Below, one piece after another: positions 44,194 to 53,152 of a DNA stretch of 64,000 nucleotides (positions are counted from its first letter, which is position 1; each line of letters begins with the position of its first letter). The DNA is from JAICUY01 sp963716585 (GTDB lineage Bacteria; Chloroflexota; Limnocylindria; QHBO01). The notes under the pieces were generated by a model. That model saw nothing but the letters and a program-made list of their open reading frames with translations. It made no database searches and was not told the origin of the DNA. The translations under genes and the position numbers were made by a program. Location of the stretch: the NCBI GenBank assembly GCA_963716585.1, contig CAVQTN010000004.1, forward strand, positions 682,001-746,000, in the 5' to 3' direction.

Positions 44194-44655
44194 CTAGATG
44201 ATCTCCCTTGTCGCGCTCGCCTGTTCGAAGGCGACACGCAGGTGATGAATGGATTCGAGGAGCCGTGCGCGGTGCGCGGATGACATCCGGGCGAGTGCCA
44301 GCGCCAGGCGCCGGCGGCGGATCACCTCGAGGTCGCGCAGCTTTTCTCTGCCCGCGGGGGTCAGTCGCACAAGCACCACGCGCCGATCCGTCTCGTCGCG
44401 AAGACGCTCGACCACGCCTCGCTCCTGCATGCGGCTGACCAGTCCGGTGACGTTGGGGAGCGCCGCCCCGAGCATCTCCGCTATGTTGCCCATGGTCATG
44501 GGGCCCCCGGTGTCGAGCAGAGCCATGACGTGCAGATGCGGCATGCTCACCGAGAGCTCGTGGCAGCGCTGGGCGAAGGCCGAGCGTTCACCGGCAATGA
44601 TCGGGTGCAGCTCCGACCAGAGCGCGTCGACCTGCGAGTCGAGCGTTTCGCCCAT
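44194..44655 (-). CDS. MarR-family transcriptional regulator
   Basis: A 153-residue winged-helix repressor. The core is PMTMGNIAEMLGAALPNVTGLVSRMQERGVVERLRDETDRRVVLVRLTPAGREKL, the recognition helix plus wing typical of MarR. It lies upstream of and adjacent to the DHA2 pump gene. A clear inverted repeat just upstream (44670-44696) fits an auto-operator. ATG 44655 is chosen because the longer frame runs through the operator. Confidence 0.93.
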   Translation of the reverse strand: MGETLDSQVDALWSELHPIIAGERSAFAQRCHELSVSMPHLHVMALLDTGGPMTMGNIAEMLGAALPNVTGLVSRMQERGVVERLRDETDRRVVLVRLTPAGREKLRDLEVIRRRRLALALARMSSAHRARLLESIHHLRVAFEQASATREII

Positions 44656-44669
44656 CTGGGTATCCGAGC

Positions 44670-44696
44670 TAATAGTTCGTGGCAAGCGAACTATTA
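44670..44696. promoter_or_regulatory. Inverted-repeat operator for the MarR regulator
   Basis: Arms TAATAGTTCG (44670-44679) and CGAACTATTA (44687-44696) are perfect 10-nt complements around a 7-nt spacer. The 17-bp centre-to-centre spacing fits a MarR dimer. On the minus strand a -35-like TTGCCA lies within the site; on the plus strand TATTAT overlaps its right arm. Binding could control both the pump and the divergent FAD oxidoreductase. Confidence 0.8.
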
Positions 44697-44754
44697 TGCA
44701 TATCCCAATGAATACTGCAACCGACCGTGGATTCGCCTCGGCTATCGTCCGCGC

Positions 44755-46209
44755 ATGCGTTCGCTGCTGACCGTCGAGGACCGTTCGCTGCGCCCGGGAG
44801 CGGAGGCCCGCAACCCCTGGTTGCGCGAGGCGCTGCAGGACGAAGAAGCAGCCGTGCCCGCGTTCGACGCCGGCCCGCTCACCGGCCGGCACGACGCCGA
44901 CGTGGCGATCGTCGGTGGCGGCTACACCGGGCTGTGGACGGCGCTGCAGCTGATCGACCGCGCCCCGCAGCTGCGGATCGTGGTGCTGGAGCAGGACATC
45001 TGCGGGGCCGGGCCGTCAGGACGCAACGGCGGGTTCGTCAACGGCTGGTGGGACGAGCTCGCCACCATGGTCGACCTGTACGGCGCCGAAGGCGCGGTGG
45101 CGGCTGCGCGCGAGGTGGCAGGATCAGTCGACGCCATCGGCGACTGGTGCGCGGTTAACGGCGTGCGGGCGCACTACCGTCGCGGCGGGATGCTCACCGT
45201 CTCGACAACCCCGCTGCACGATGGTGCCTGGCGCGGGTCCCTCGCCGCCTGCCGCGAGCTGGGTGTCGCGGACGAGTTCGTCGAGCTGACCGCTGCTGAG
45301 GTCGCGGAACGCTGCCGCTCACCGAGGTTCCGCGGCGGGGCGTTGATGCGGGGCGGCGCGACGGTGCAGCCGGCGCTCCTGGCACGCGGCCTCCGGCGCG
45401 TGGCGCTGGCGCGTGGCGTCGCGATCCACGAAGCCACGCGCGTGCGCGGCCTGCGTGACGCGGCCGGTGGCTCGCGGCTGCTGACCGACGGCGGCGAGCT
45501 CCGTGCGCCGCAGGTCGTGCTTGCGCTCAACGCCTGGGCCGCCGGCTGGCCGGGCCTTCGCCGATCGGTGCTCGCCTGGAGCAGCTACATGGTCCGCAGC
45601 GAGCCGATCCCCGACCGGTTGACGGAGATGGGCTGGACGGGCGGCGAATCGATCGTCGATGCCAGGGCTTCGGTCCACTACATGCGCGTCACCGCTGACG
45701 GACGGATCGCGTTCGGCGCGGGCGGCGGTCGACCGGGCTTCGGCGGACGCATCGGTCCGTCCTTCACCACGAGCCTGGCCGATGCGCGTCGAGCGTCGCA
45801 CGGCTTTCGGTTCCTGTTCCCCCAGCTGGCGGACGTGCGCCTGACCGATGCCTGGGGCGGGCCGATCGACGTCTCCCCCGACCACCTGCCCCGCTTCGGG
45901 TCGCTCCGGTCGGGCCTCCACTACGCTGCCGGCTACTCGGGCAACGGCGTGGCCCCGTCACACCTCGCCGGTCGGGTGCTGGCGGCTCTGGTGCTTGCGT
46001 CGGACGAGCCGGTCACCCATCTGCCGATGGTCGGCGCGCCGCGCCGCCGCTTCCCGCCAGAGCCGCTGCGCTACGTCGGTGCCCGTCTCATGCGCGAGGC
46101 GATGATTCGTCGCGAAGATGGCGAGGAGGAGGGTCGCCCCGCCCCGTGGTGGCTGCGCCAACTGACCCGTGTTCCCCGGCGCCTGGGGTATCGCCTCGGT
46201 CCGGAATGA
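44755..46209 (+). CDS. FAD-dependent oxidoreductase (DAO/glycine-oxidase-like)
   Basis: A 484-residue flavoprotein. The FAD Rossmann motif is ADVAIVGGGYTGLWTALQL, followed by VVLEQDICGAGPSGRNGGFVNGWW, which matches the DAO/GlpO-like family of amine or amino-acid oxidases related to PuuB and OrdL. GLHYAAGYSGNGVAPSHLAGRVLA is the C-terminal FAD segment. Its N-terminal 30 residues (RSLRPGAEARNPWLREAL) resemble the substrate-side extension of such oxidases. It is divergent from marR across the operator. Confidence 0.88.
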   Translation: MRSLLTVEDRSLRPGAEARNPWLREALQDEEAAVPAFDAGPLTGRHDADVAIVGGGYTGLWTALQLIDRAPQLRIVVLEQDICGAGPSGRNGGFVNGWWDELATMVDLYGAEGAVAAAREVAGSVDAIGDWCAVNGVRAHYRRGGMLTVSTTPLHDGAWRGSLAACRELGVADEFVELTAAEVAERCRSPRFRGGALMRGGATVQPALLARGLRRVALARGVAIHEATRVRGLRDAAGGSRLLTDGGELRAPQVVLALNAWAAGWPGLRRSVLAWSSYMVRSEPIPDRLTEMGWTGGESIVDARASVHYMRVTADGRIAFGAGGGRPGFGGRIGPSFTTSLADARRASHGFRFLFPQLADVRLTDAWGGPIDVSPDHLPRFGSLRSGLHYAAGYSGNGVAPSHLAGRVLAALVLASDEPVTHLPMVGAPRRRFPPEPLRYVGARLMREAMIRREDGEEEGRPAPWWLRQLTRVPRRLGYRLGPE

Positions 46210-46291
46210 GACCGTTGGTCGGCGCACTTCCGCCGGAGCTTACGAGGCCAGCGCAATGCGTCGCAGGCTGACCATCGCGGAAATCCGGAGC

Positions 46292-46750
46292 TCAGGACGG
46301 AGCGATCGCCGGCGCGGCCAGAAAGTCCCCGGTCATGAAGTCGAGAATGACCGTTGTCCACCCCGGTCTCGGCGACCAGCAGGCTGAGCCATCCGGCGGG
46401 CAGATCGTGAAGTCAGATTCATATTTCACCGCCCACACGAGCCTGTCTGGGGCGACGGGATAGCCCGGTCCGATCTTGGCAGAATCGACTTCAGTGGCGA
46501 ATGCGCCGGCTTCGGCGCTCACCAGCACGGCGTCTGCAGGAACGTGCTGGCGAGCAATGGCAATCGCCGAATCCTTCGGGATGCCGCCGGATGGGGCCGG
46601 CGTGACAGTCTGTGATGCCCCTGCTTCGGGGACACCTGGTTCGCCAACGCGTGTAGTCCGTGCGCAACCGGATGCAGCAAGCCCAACCAATAGGACGGCG
46701 CACACGCCGACGATCGCAAGGATCGCCCGACGTGTGATTCGGCGAGTCAT
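46292..46750 (-). CDS. Predicted lipoprotein
   Basis: A 152-residue exported protein. The signal AILAIVGVCAVLLVGLAASGC ends in a lipobox Cys at residue 29. The mature part has GIPKDSAIAIARQHVPADAV and then RLVWAVKYESDFTICPPDGSACWSP, suggesting a PepSY-like or YcfL-like small beta domain. Two further Cys in the mature part could form a disulfide. No clear partner is next to it; it lies between the FAD oxidoreductase and the qcr genes, with the latter also on the minus strand. Confidence 0.75.
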   Translation of the reverse strand: MTRRITRRAILAIVGVCAVLLVGLAASGCARTTRVGEPGVPEAGASQTVTPAPSGGIPKDSAIAIARQHVPADAVLVSAEAGAFATEVDSAKIGPGYPVAPDRLVWAVKYESDFTICPPDGSACWSPRPGWTTVILDFMTGDFLAAPAIAPS

Positions 46751-46830
46751 GGGTTCCTCGCTAGCAACTGACTCTGCATCTAGCGTACGACCAGTAGCTA
46801 TTGAACGTTTTGACGCTCACGACCACAGGC

Positions 46831-48198
46831 TCAGTCACCGCGCGGTTCGACCTCGTCGAAGCCGCCCTCGGCGTTGCGGCGCACGCTCACCGCGGCCGGA
46901 CGCGGGCTGGAGAGGTCCGCGGTGTCCTGCAGCTCTTTCATGATTCGCCAGGTCAGCGCGAAGCCGATGGCCGGCACCACGAAGATCGCGATGCGCAGCA
47001 CGTCGGTCATCGTCTCGACCCGGATCTTGAAGATGATCGCCGCCACGTCGTTGCCGGCCGCCAGCGTGGCGATGACGAAGACGAGCAGCGCGGCGACGCC
47101 CAGTGCGGATCGGAACGGGTTGTCACGGGGACGGTCCAGCAGCTCGTGCTGGGTGTCGTCGTGGGTCACGAAGCGCCGCTCGATGAACGGCCACAGGGTC
47201 ATGATCGTGAACGCCAGCCCGGGAAGCAGCACACCGGGAATGAACGGCGAGGGGATCGTGATGCCCAGGGCGGTGACCTCGATGGGCGGGAAGAGGCGCA
47301 GCGCGCCATCGAGCCAGCCGAGGTACCAGTCCGGCTGCGCCGGTGCCGATACCGTCGTTGCGATGAACGGCCCATAGGTCCACACCGGGTTGATCTGCAC
47401 CAGGCCGCCCATCAGCGACAGGACGGCCGCGACCAGCAGCATCAGGCCCGTCGACTTGAAGACCTGCGACGGCCAGAAGCTCTTGCCCACCACGTTGTCC
47501 TCGCGATGACCCTGACCCGGGAACTGGGTGTGCTTCTGGCGCCACAGGATGGCGAGATGCAGCCCGACACCGCCGAGCAGCACGGCCGGCAGCAGCATGA
47601 TGTGGAACACGAACAGGCGGCTGACGATGGTCGCCGTCGGGAACTCGCCACCGAACACGAGGAAGGCCAGGTATGGACCGATGAACGGGATGCTGATCAC
47701 CACGCTGTACACGATCCGCAGCCCGGTGCCCGATAGCAGGTCGTCGGGCAGCGAGTAGCCGGTCAGCCCCATCGCCAGGGCGAGCAGCAACAGCCCGATG
47801 CCCACCAGCCAGTTGATCTCGCGCGGCTTGCGGAACGCACCGGTGAAGAAGATGCGCAGCATGTGCACCACGATGGCCGCCACGAAGACGAGCGCCGCCC
47901 AGTGATGCACCTGGCGCATGACCAGCCCGGCCTTGACCTCGAAGCTCAGGTCCAGCACCGACCGATACGCGGCCGAGACGTCCTGGCCGCGCAGCGGCAG
48001 GTACCGGCCGTTGTACGTGACCTGGGTCGCATCGGGCACGTAGAAGAGCGTCAGGAAGACGCCCGTGAGGACCAGGACGACCAGGCAGAAGAGGGCCACC
48101 TCGCCGAGCAGGAACGACCAGTGGTCCGGAAAGATCTTGCGCAGTCCGGAGCGTGCCCAGTCGGCGATGCCCAGACGTTCGTCAAACCAGCCGAGCAT
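46831..48198 (-). CDS. qcrB: Cytochrome b subunit of the bc complex
   Basis: A 455-residue full-length cytochrome b. Heme ligands appear in RQVHHWAALVFVAAIVVHMLRIF and FVFHIMLLPAVLLGGVGLHLAILW. The quinol-site signature is PDWY (APAQPDWYLGWLDGALRL), as in actinobacterial QcrB, in place of PEWY. Later helices correspond to subunit IV of b6f fused in one chain. It is the last of qcrC-qcrA-qcrB; its ATG overlaps the qcrA stop by one base. Confidence 0.95.
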   Translation of the reverse strand: MLGWFDERLGIADWARSGLRKIFPDHWSFLLGEVALFCLVVLVLTGVFLTLFYVPDATQVTYNGRYLPLRGQDVSAAYRSVLDLSFEVKAGLVMRQVHHWAALVFVAAIVVHMLRIFFTGAFRKPREINWLVGIGLLLLALAMGLTGYSLPDDLLSGTGLRIVYSVVISIPFIGPYLAFLVFGGEFPTATIVSRLFVFHIMLLPAVLLGGVGLHLAILWRQKHTQFPGQGHREDNVVGKSFWPSQVFKSTGLMLLVAAVLSLMGGLVQINPVWTYGPFIATTVSAPAQPDWYLGWLDGALRLFPPIEVTALGITIPSPFIPGVLLPGLAFTIMTLWPFIERRFVTHDDTQHELLDRPRDNPFRSALGVAALLVFVIATLAAGNDVAAIIFKIRVETMTDVLRIAIFVVPAIGFALTWRIMKELQDTADLSSPRPAAVSVRRNAEGGFDEVEPRGD

Positions 48199-49046
48199 CA
48201 GTCCGCGGCTCCGTCGTCGGTGTGGGTCATGTTCCAGAACGACGGCCCGACCGGCTCGGTGTAGTCGCTGCGCGCGACGAGGTATCCATCGCCGTCGATG
48301 TCGAGCGGCAGCTGTGGCAGCGCTCGCGCCGCCGGTCCGAACGTCGGCACCGCGCCGCGCAGCACGTCGAAGGTCGACTGGTGGCAGGGACACAGCAGCG
48401 AGTGGTCCTGCGCACGGTACAGGCCGACCGGGCAGCCCGCGTGGGTGCAGATCTTCGAGTAGCCGACAACGCCCTGCGGCGCCCACGCCCGCCGGTCCGC
48501 GGCAAGCTGCAGGTCGGCGGGGCGAAGCCTGATGAGCAGCGTCTGGCTGTCGGCGCGCCCGACGCTGCCCTCCGGGAAGACCGTCTGCACCGCGTTCTGA
48601 TCGAGGTCCGCGGGGCGGATCGGCCGGCCGTCGCTGCCGACGACCCGCGAGCCGCTGCGCCAGCCGGTTTGGAACAGGCTGCGGCCGGGCTGCGGTCCGA
48701 GTGACAAGGCCGGCAGCAACAGCGCGGCGGCGAGCATGGCGCCGGCACCACCAAGCAGCCGGACCAGGAACCTGCGCCGCGAGATCTCCTCGACGTCCAG
48801 GGCCTGGTGCGTGGCTCGGACCGCCGGTCCGGAGCCGAATGGATGGCGTGGCTCCTCCTCGACCGGTGCGTCCATCAGGCCGATGGCCCACACCACGATC
48901 CCCACGCCGACACCGCCGAGCGCCAGCGCCAGCAGCACGCCCTCCAGCTGTGGGTTGCCGCCCATCAGGAGGTAGACGAGCAGCAGGCCGATCGACGCCA
49001 CGATCGAGACGACCAGCGCGGCGCTGATGATGCCTTCAGCCTTCAC
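48198..49046 (-). CDS. qcrA: Rieske iron-sulfur subunit with three N-terminal helices
   Basis: A 282-residue protein. The N-terminus carries two helices (ISAALVVSIVASIGLLLVYL and GVLLALALGGVGVGIVVWAIGL), a link with EISRRRFLVRLLGGAGAMLAA resembling a twin-arginine region, and a third helix. The C-terminal Rieske domain has YSKICTHAGCPVG and LLCPCHQSTFDV for the [2Fe-2S] cluster. The three-helix form is typical of actinobacterial QcrA. GTG 49046 overlaps the qcrC stop by 4 nt. Confidence 0.95.
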   Translation of the reverse strand: MKAEGIISAALVVSIVASIGLLLVYLLMGGNPQLEGVLLALALGGVGVGIVVWAIGLMDAPVEEEPRHPFGSGPAVRATHQALDVEEISRRRFLVRLLGGAGAMLAAALLLPALSLGPQPGRSLFQTGWRSGSRVVGSDGRPIRPADLDQNAVQTVFPEGSVGRADSQTLLIRLRPADLQLAADRRAWAPQGVVGYSKICTHAGCPVGLYRAQDHSLLCPCHQSTFDVLRGAVPTFGPAARALPQLPLDIDGDGYLVARSDYTEPVGPSFWNMTHTDDGAAD

Positions 49047-49831
49047 GGGATGTGCCGATCGTCGCCGCCCTTGCGACGCCAGTCGCGACCCACCAGGACG
49101 ACGATCACCAGCAGCAGGCCCATGCCCAGCACCCAGCCAACGAAGCCTTCCGGCACCGGCCCGATGCCGCCGATCGAGAACCCTCCGGGATGCTTCTCGT
49201 GACGCAGATACTCGAGATAGCTGGCCACGGCGTCCAGGTCCTGCGGCGCGTAGCCGAAGACGGGCATCTGGCCGGGTCCGGTGAGCATCGCCTCGGCCAC
49301 CTGCAACGGGGTCGCGAGGTCGAGCGCCGGCGCCAGTGCGCCGCCCCCGACAGCCCCGCCGTTGGCCGTGGCCCCGTGACACGGCGCGCAGTTGCTCACG
49401 AACAGCTGCTGTCCTCGCGAGACGAACGAGTCGTCGACCCGAACCTGCGGAATCGCGGGCCCGGTGCCGAGGGAGGCGACGAAAGCCACCAGCCGCCGGA
49501 TCTGCTCGTCATCGAAGGCGGGCGGCTTGCGCGTGGCCTGCCGCCCGGGCCCATCGCTGAACGGCATGCGGCCGGTACGCAGCTGGAAGTCGGCTGCCGC
49601 GGCTCCCACGCCCACGAGCGACGGCCCGAAGTCGCCTCCCTGCCCGGCCGGGCCGTGGCACGAAGCGCAGGAGGTCGCGAACAGCGACGCGCCCAGTTCG
49701 ACCGGATCCGGATCGCCGGGGGCGGCCAGCGCCCTGGAGCCGCCCGGGCCTCCCGCGACCAGCATCAGCCCCACGGCCAGAGCCGCCAGGCCGATCGCCA
49801 GGACGCTGAGCGGGCGCATCGGTCCGGTCAT
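49043..49831 (-). CDS. qcrC: Diheme cytochrome c subunit of the bc complex
   Basis: A 262-residue protein with two cytochrome c domains: FATSCASCHGPAGQGGDFGPSL and FVSNCAPCHGATANGG. A signal-like N-terminus (LSVLAIGLAALAVGLMLVAGG) and a C-terminal anchor helix (GFVGWVLGMGLLLVIVVLVG) place the hemes outside. This is the QcrC layout, in which the second heme passes electrons directly to the oxidase. ATG 49831 starts 2 bp after the stop of the upstream small membrane gene. Confidence 0.93.
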   Translation of the reverse strand: MTGPMRPLSVLAIGLAALAVGLMLVAGGPGGSRALAAPGDPDPVELGASLFATSCASCHGPAGQGGDFGPSLVGVGAAAADFQLRTGRMPFSDGPGRQATRKPPAFDDEQIRRLVAFVASLGTGPAIPQVRVDDSFVSRGQQLFVSNCAPCHGATANGGAVGGGALAPALDLATPLQVAEAMLTGPGQMPVFGYAPQDLDAVASYLEYLRHEKHPGGFSIGGIGPVPEGFVGWVLGMGLLLVIVVLVGRDWRRKGGDDRHIP

Positions 49832-49833
49832 CC

Positions 49834-50187
49834 TCAGCCGGTTGACAGCAGGCGCCAGGCCAGCAGGACGACCATCAAGCCGGCAACCGCGCGAACGCCG
49901 GAGCGTGGGCGCGGCGGCGCGTCGGCGGCAAAGCTGGACGCAAGCGGCAGCACGGCGAGGATCGCGACGCCATAGAGGAGATGCAGCGGCTCCAAGGGAC
50001 GCGAACCGCCCACGTACAGCAGCACCCCAACGAGCACCTGCACCACCAGGCTGGCGCCCATCAGGAGCTCAGCGCGACGAACGGCAACGTGGCCGCGATC
50101 GAGCCAGGCCGCCACGCCGGCGCCAAGGGCGAACAACGCCGCGGACGCGATCAAGACACTGCCGAGGAGAGCATGCAGCGGCTCCAT
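49834..50187 (-). CDS. Small membrane protein, qcr-linked
   Basis: A 117-residue protein with about four helices. EPLHALLG near the start and EPLHLLYG in the middle look like an internal repeat, each placing a His at the start of a helix. The two His could bind heme, as in small cytochrome b561-like proteins, but this is only a guess. It sits 2 bp ahead of qcrC, in the place where ctaE (subunit III) lies in actinobacteria, but its length does not fit subunit III. Confidence 0.65.
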   Translation of the reverse strand: MEPLHALLGSVLIASAALFALGAGVAAWLDRGHVAVRRAELLMGASLVVQVLVGVLLYVGGSRPLEPLHLLYGVAILAVLPLASSFAADAPPRPRSGVRAVAGLMVVLLAWRLLSTG

Positions 50188-50201
50188 CGGCCGACCGGAC
50201 G

Positions 50202-53125
50202 TCAGCTCGGGAAGATGCGGCGCAAGCGGCGGTAGGCGCGGGCAGCAGGGTCGCGCCGGCCGCGCAGCCACTCCGGTTCGCCGAACGGTGCCGAGCTCTC
50301 CGGGTCCGGCTCCGCCGTGGCGCGCGGCTGGAATGCGGGCGCAGGTCCCGGAGCCGGCTCGGCACGCGGCGATGGTCGCGGTCGCGCCTCGCTCGGCGCT
50401 TCGAGTGCAGGCGGAGATGAGAACTCTGCGGTGCCGACCTTCGACCACTGGCGCGGCTGAGGGGACCACGGGCGCGGCTCGGCAGCTGGCGGGGGCTCCA
50501 CAGACGCGGGCGCGGACATTGGGGTGGCGGACACCCGCGGCCCAACCGGCCCCGCGCTGCTGTCTGACGGCGACTCCGGCGTCCTGCCACCGGAGGACGT
50601 CGGGAGGCCGAGCGCCTCGAGCGCGCGGTGCAGCTCATCACCGCCTGGCAGCATGAAGCTGACCGAACGATCTGCCTCCGGCCACGACGCCGCGCTCGCC
50701 TGCGGCTGTGCAGCTCCGTGCGCATCGGCCTGGCCCCATTCGTCGGAGGATGCCGGCTGCTCCGATGCCAGTGGAGTCGCCGCGCTCGGCGGAGTTGCCT
50801 GGCTGGCGCAGTTGCCTCGCTCGGCGCAGCCGCTCGGTCCTCGGTCGCGGATCCCGCCCCCGGATCGCCCTCGGGCGCCGACGGCTCAAGCAGGCTGCGA
50901 ATCGCGGCGACCTCGTTCTGATCCCACCCCTGGTCCTGCGCGATCCGGGTCAGCTCGTCGCTGCTTCCCGGTGGACGCTTCGGCTGCCGCCAGCCAGCCG
51001 TCCCAACCTCGATCTCCGCCGCATAGTCGTCGCCGTCATCGAATTCACTGCCAAGCCACATCAGGGCGACCTCGCCGGTGTCATCTTGCCCCGCCTGATG
51101 CGCAGGCGACGGAGCAACCGCCTCCGAGGCGGGCGACGCAGGGCCGCTCGCCGGCAGCGAAGGCTCGGCTTGCGGCTCGCGCGCCGCCTGTGTCGACGAT
51201 GATTGTTCCAGCTCCATTTCGCCCGCCCGGTCCGCATCGACTTCGGGTTCGGCAACAGATTCGCGCTCCGGCGCGGCGACGTTCGGCTCCCATGCCGCGG
51301 CGATCAGCTGCGGCTCGGACGCCTCGGCATCGTCGCCCACCCGGCTCGCGTCCTGAAACGCTGCCTGGTCGCTGATCCGCTCGAACGCATACGGACCGGC
51401 GCCGGCCGCCCAGTCATCGTCCCAGGTTGGCGCTTCGAAACGTGGCGCCGCCAGTGATGCAGCTTCGTCGCGGCGGTCTGCCGCTGCGATCGATGCCTCC
51501 GTCGGGGACTCGAGCACGGACCATTCCGGAGCCACCGGCTCCGGCGCGACGTCGATTTCCTCAGCCCCGCGATCCCCGGTCGCGGCGGCGGCATCGGGCT
51601 CGGCTTCCAGGTCGACGGGCTCGAATGCGCTCTGAATGTCGGCTTCGGGGGACTCGTCCGCCGGGGCGAGCTCGTCCGGCGCGGCGGAGATGTCCTCGGA
51701 CTCGACGTCATCGGACTCGACCGCGGAGGGCGCGGGCGCAGCGACGAATTCCTCCGACATGGGTGCGTACGCTTCCGGCTCGTCCGTGGTCGCCTCGCCA
51801 CCCGTCGCCGCCGGCTCCGCCTCGGCCATCACGGACTCGGGCTCGGAGCCGACCTCCTCGGCGGCGGCAACCGCCGCCGTGTCCCAATCCTGGTCGCCGC
51901 CGGCCTCCGACTGCTCGACGACATCGTCACCGTCGGACGGCGTGGCTTCGAATGCCTCGCGCTCGACAGCCGCCTGGCTCGCCGGCTCCGGAGCCGGGGC
52001 CGTCTCCTGCGCGCCGGCGTCCAGCCATGTGTACTCCCCCTCCGCCATCCAGTCCGGCTCCTCAATCTCGGCGCTGTAGCGAGATGCGTCGATCGGCGGG
52101 CCGGCATCGGCGACGGCCCCCTCATCGTCGAGCGTGGCGCCCTGCTCGTCAGTGTCGGCAGCCGACGCGATGTCGACCGGTTCGGGAAGCTCACCGGGGC
52201 TGGGGTCCATCGCCCGGGCGAGAGCCTCGGCGATATCGGCCGCGGGGAATCCCGTACGGCGGGGGCGCGCTCGCTTCGCCTCGCCATCCTCCTGCTCCGA
52301 TGCCGCCTCGACGTCGCCGGAAGGGCCTTCGGCCGTCTCGAAACCAACTTCAGCGAGCGCGATTTCTGGAATCTCGCCTTGGTCAGCCGTGACATCGAGC
52401 GTGGCATCGGCCGCGGGCGTGACGGCATCGGCCTCGCCGGCGGGTTCAGGTTCAGGTTCCGATCCCGCTTCCGCTGCGACGGCCGGCTCGGGCGTCTTGC
52501 TGGCGGGCTCCTCCTCGGCCACGGCCGGCTGAGCTTCGGTCGGCTCGGCGACGAGCGTTTCATCGGTCGCGGCCGGTGTCGATGCCAGCGCGGCCTCCGC
52601 TTCGGCGATGACGATCTCCTCCGCGCTGGTGTCCTCCATCAGGAGGTCGGCGATCGTCTCGGCCTCGAACGTGGGGGCGGGCGCGTGCCATTCGACGACG
52701 GGCGGCGTGGCGGAGCTGCCAAGCCGAAGGTCCATGCGGGTCTCGAGGGCATCCACGCGACCGCGCAATGCGGCGACCTCGCCGCGAGACTCGCCCAGCG
52801 CGAGCAAGGCCTGACCGTAACGCTCGGTCAGGTTGCGGAATTCGGTGAGCAGCTCGCGGAACGGGCTCGCCTCGAAGCCGGGCTCCGGCTCGGCGGGCGC
52901 CTGGACCGACGCGGGTGGTCGCGGTTGCAGGAAGACGCGCAGCTCGCCGTCGTCCTCCTGGGAGCCAAGAATGACGCCGCGAGCAACGAGCTCCCGAACG
53001 CGTCGCTTCGGAACTCCGAGAACCTCGGCCGCCTCTTGGATCGAGTAGCCATTCACGGGGTCGATAGCGTAACGCCTCCGGCCCCCTTTGGCACGCGCCG
53101 GGGGTCGGTCGGGGCCTTCCGGCAC
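50202..53125 (-). CDS. Acidic MerR-like HTH protein, frameshifted near 50805
   Basis: A protein of about 970 residues once one missing base is allowed. The N-terminus has YSIQEAAEVLGVPKRRVREL, a MerR/excisionase-type helix-turn-helix, then a coiled coil (RNLTERYGQALLALGESRGE). About 700 residues rich in Glu, Ala, Pro and Asp follow. At about 50800-50815 the frame breaks: the first frame becomes Arg-rich, while the next frame continues with acidic sequence and MLPGGDELHRALEALGLP to a basic tail ending RRLRRIFPS. The start is GTG 53125, with GTG 53056 close to the HTH as an alternative. Large, mostly disordered DNA-binding protein of unknown role. Confidence 0.6.
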
Positions 53126-53152
53126 CGATCAGATCGGTATCATCGGGGCTCC

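Noticed and set aside
44708..44770. A 20-codon leader peptide before the FAD oxidoreductase
   Set aside because: No Shine-Dalgarno, no codon bias or attenuator structure, and it overlaps the real start; probably chance.
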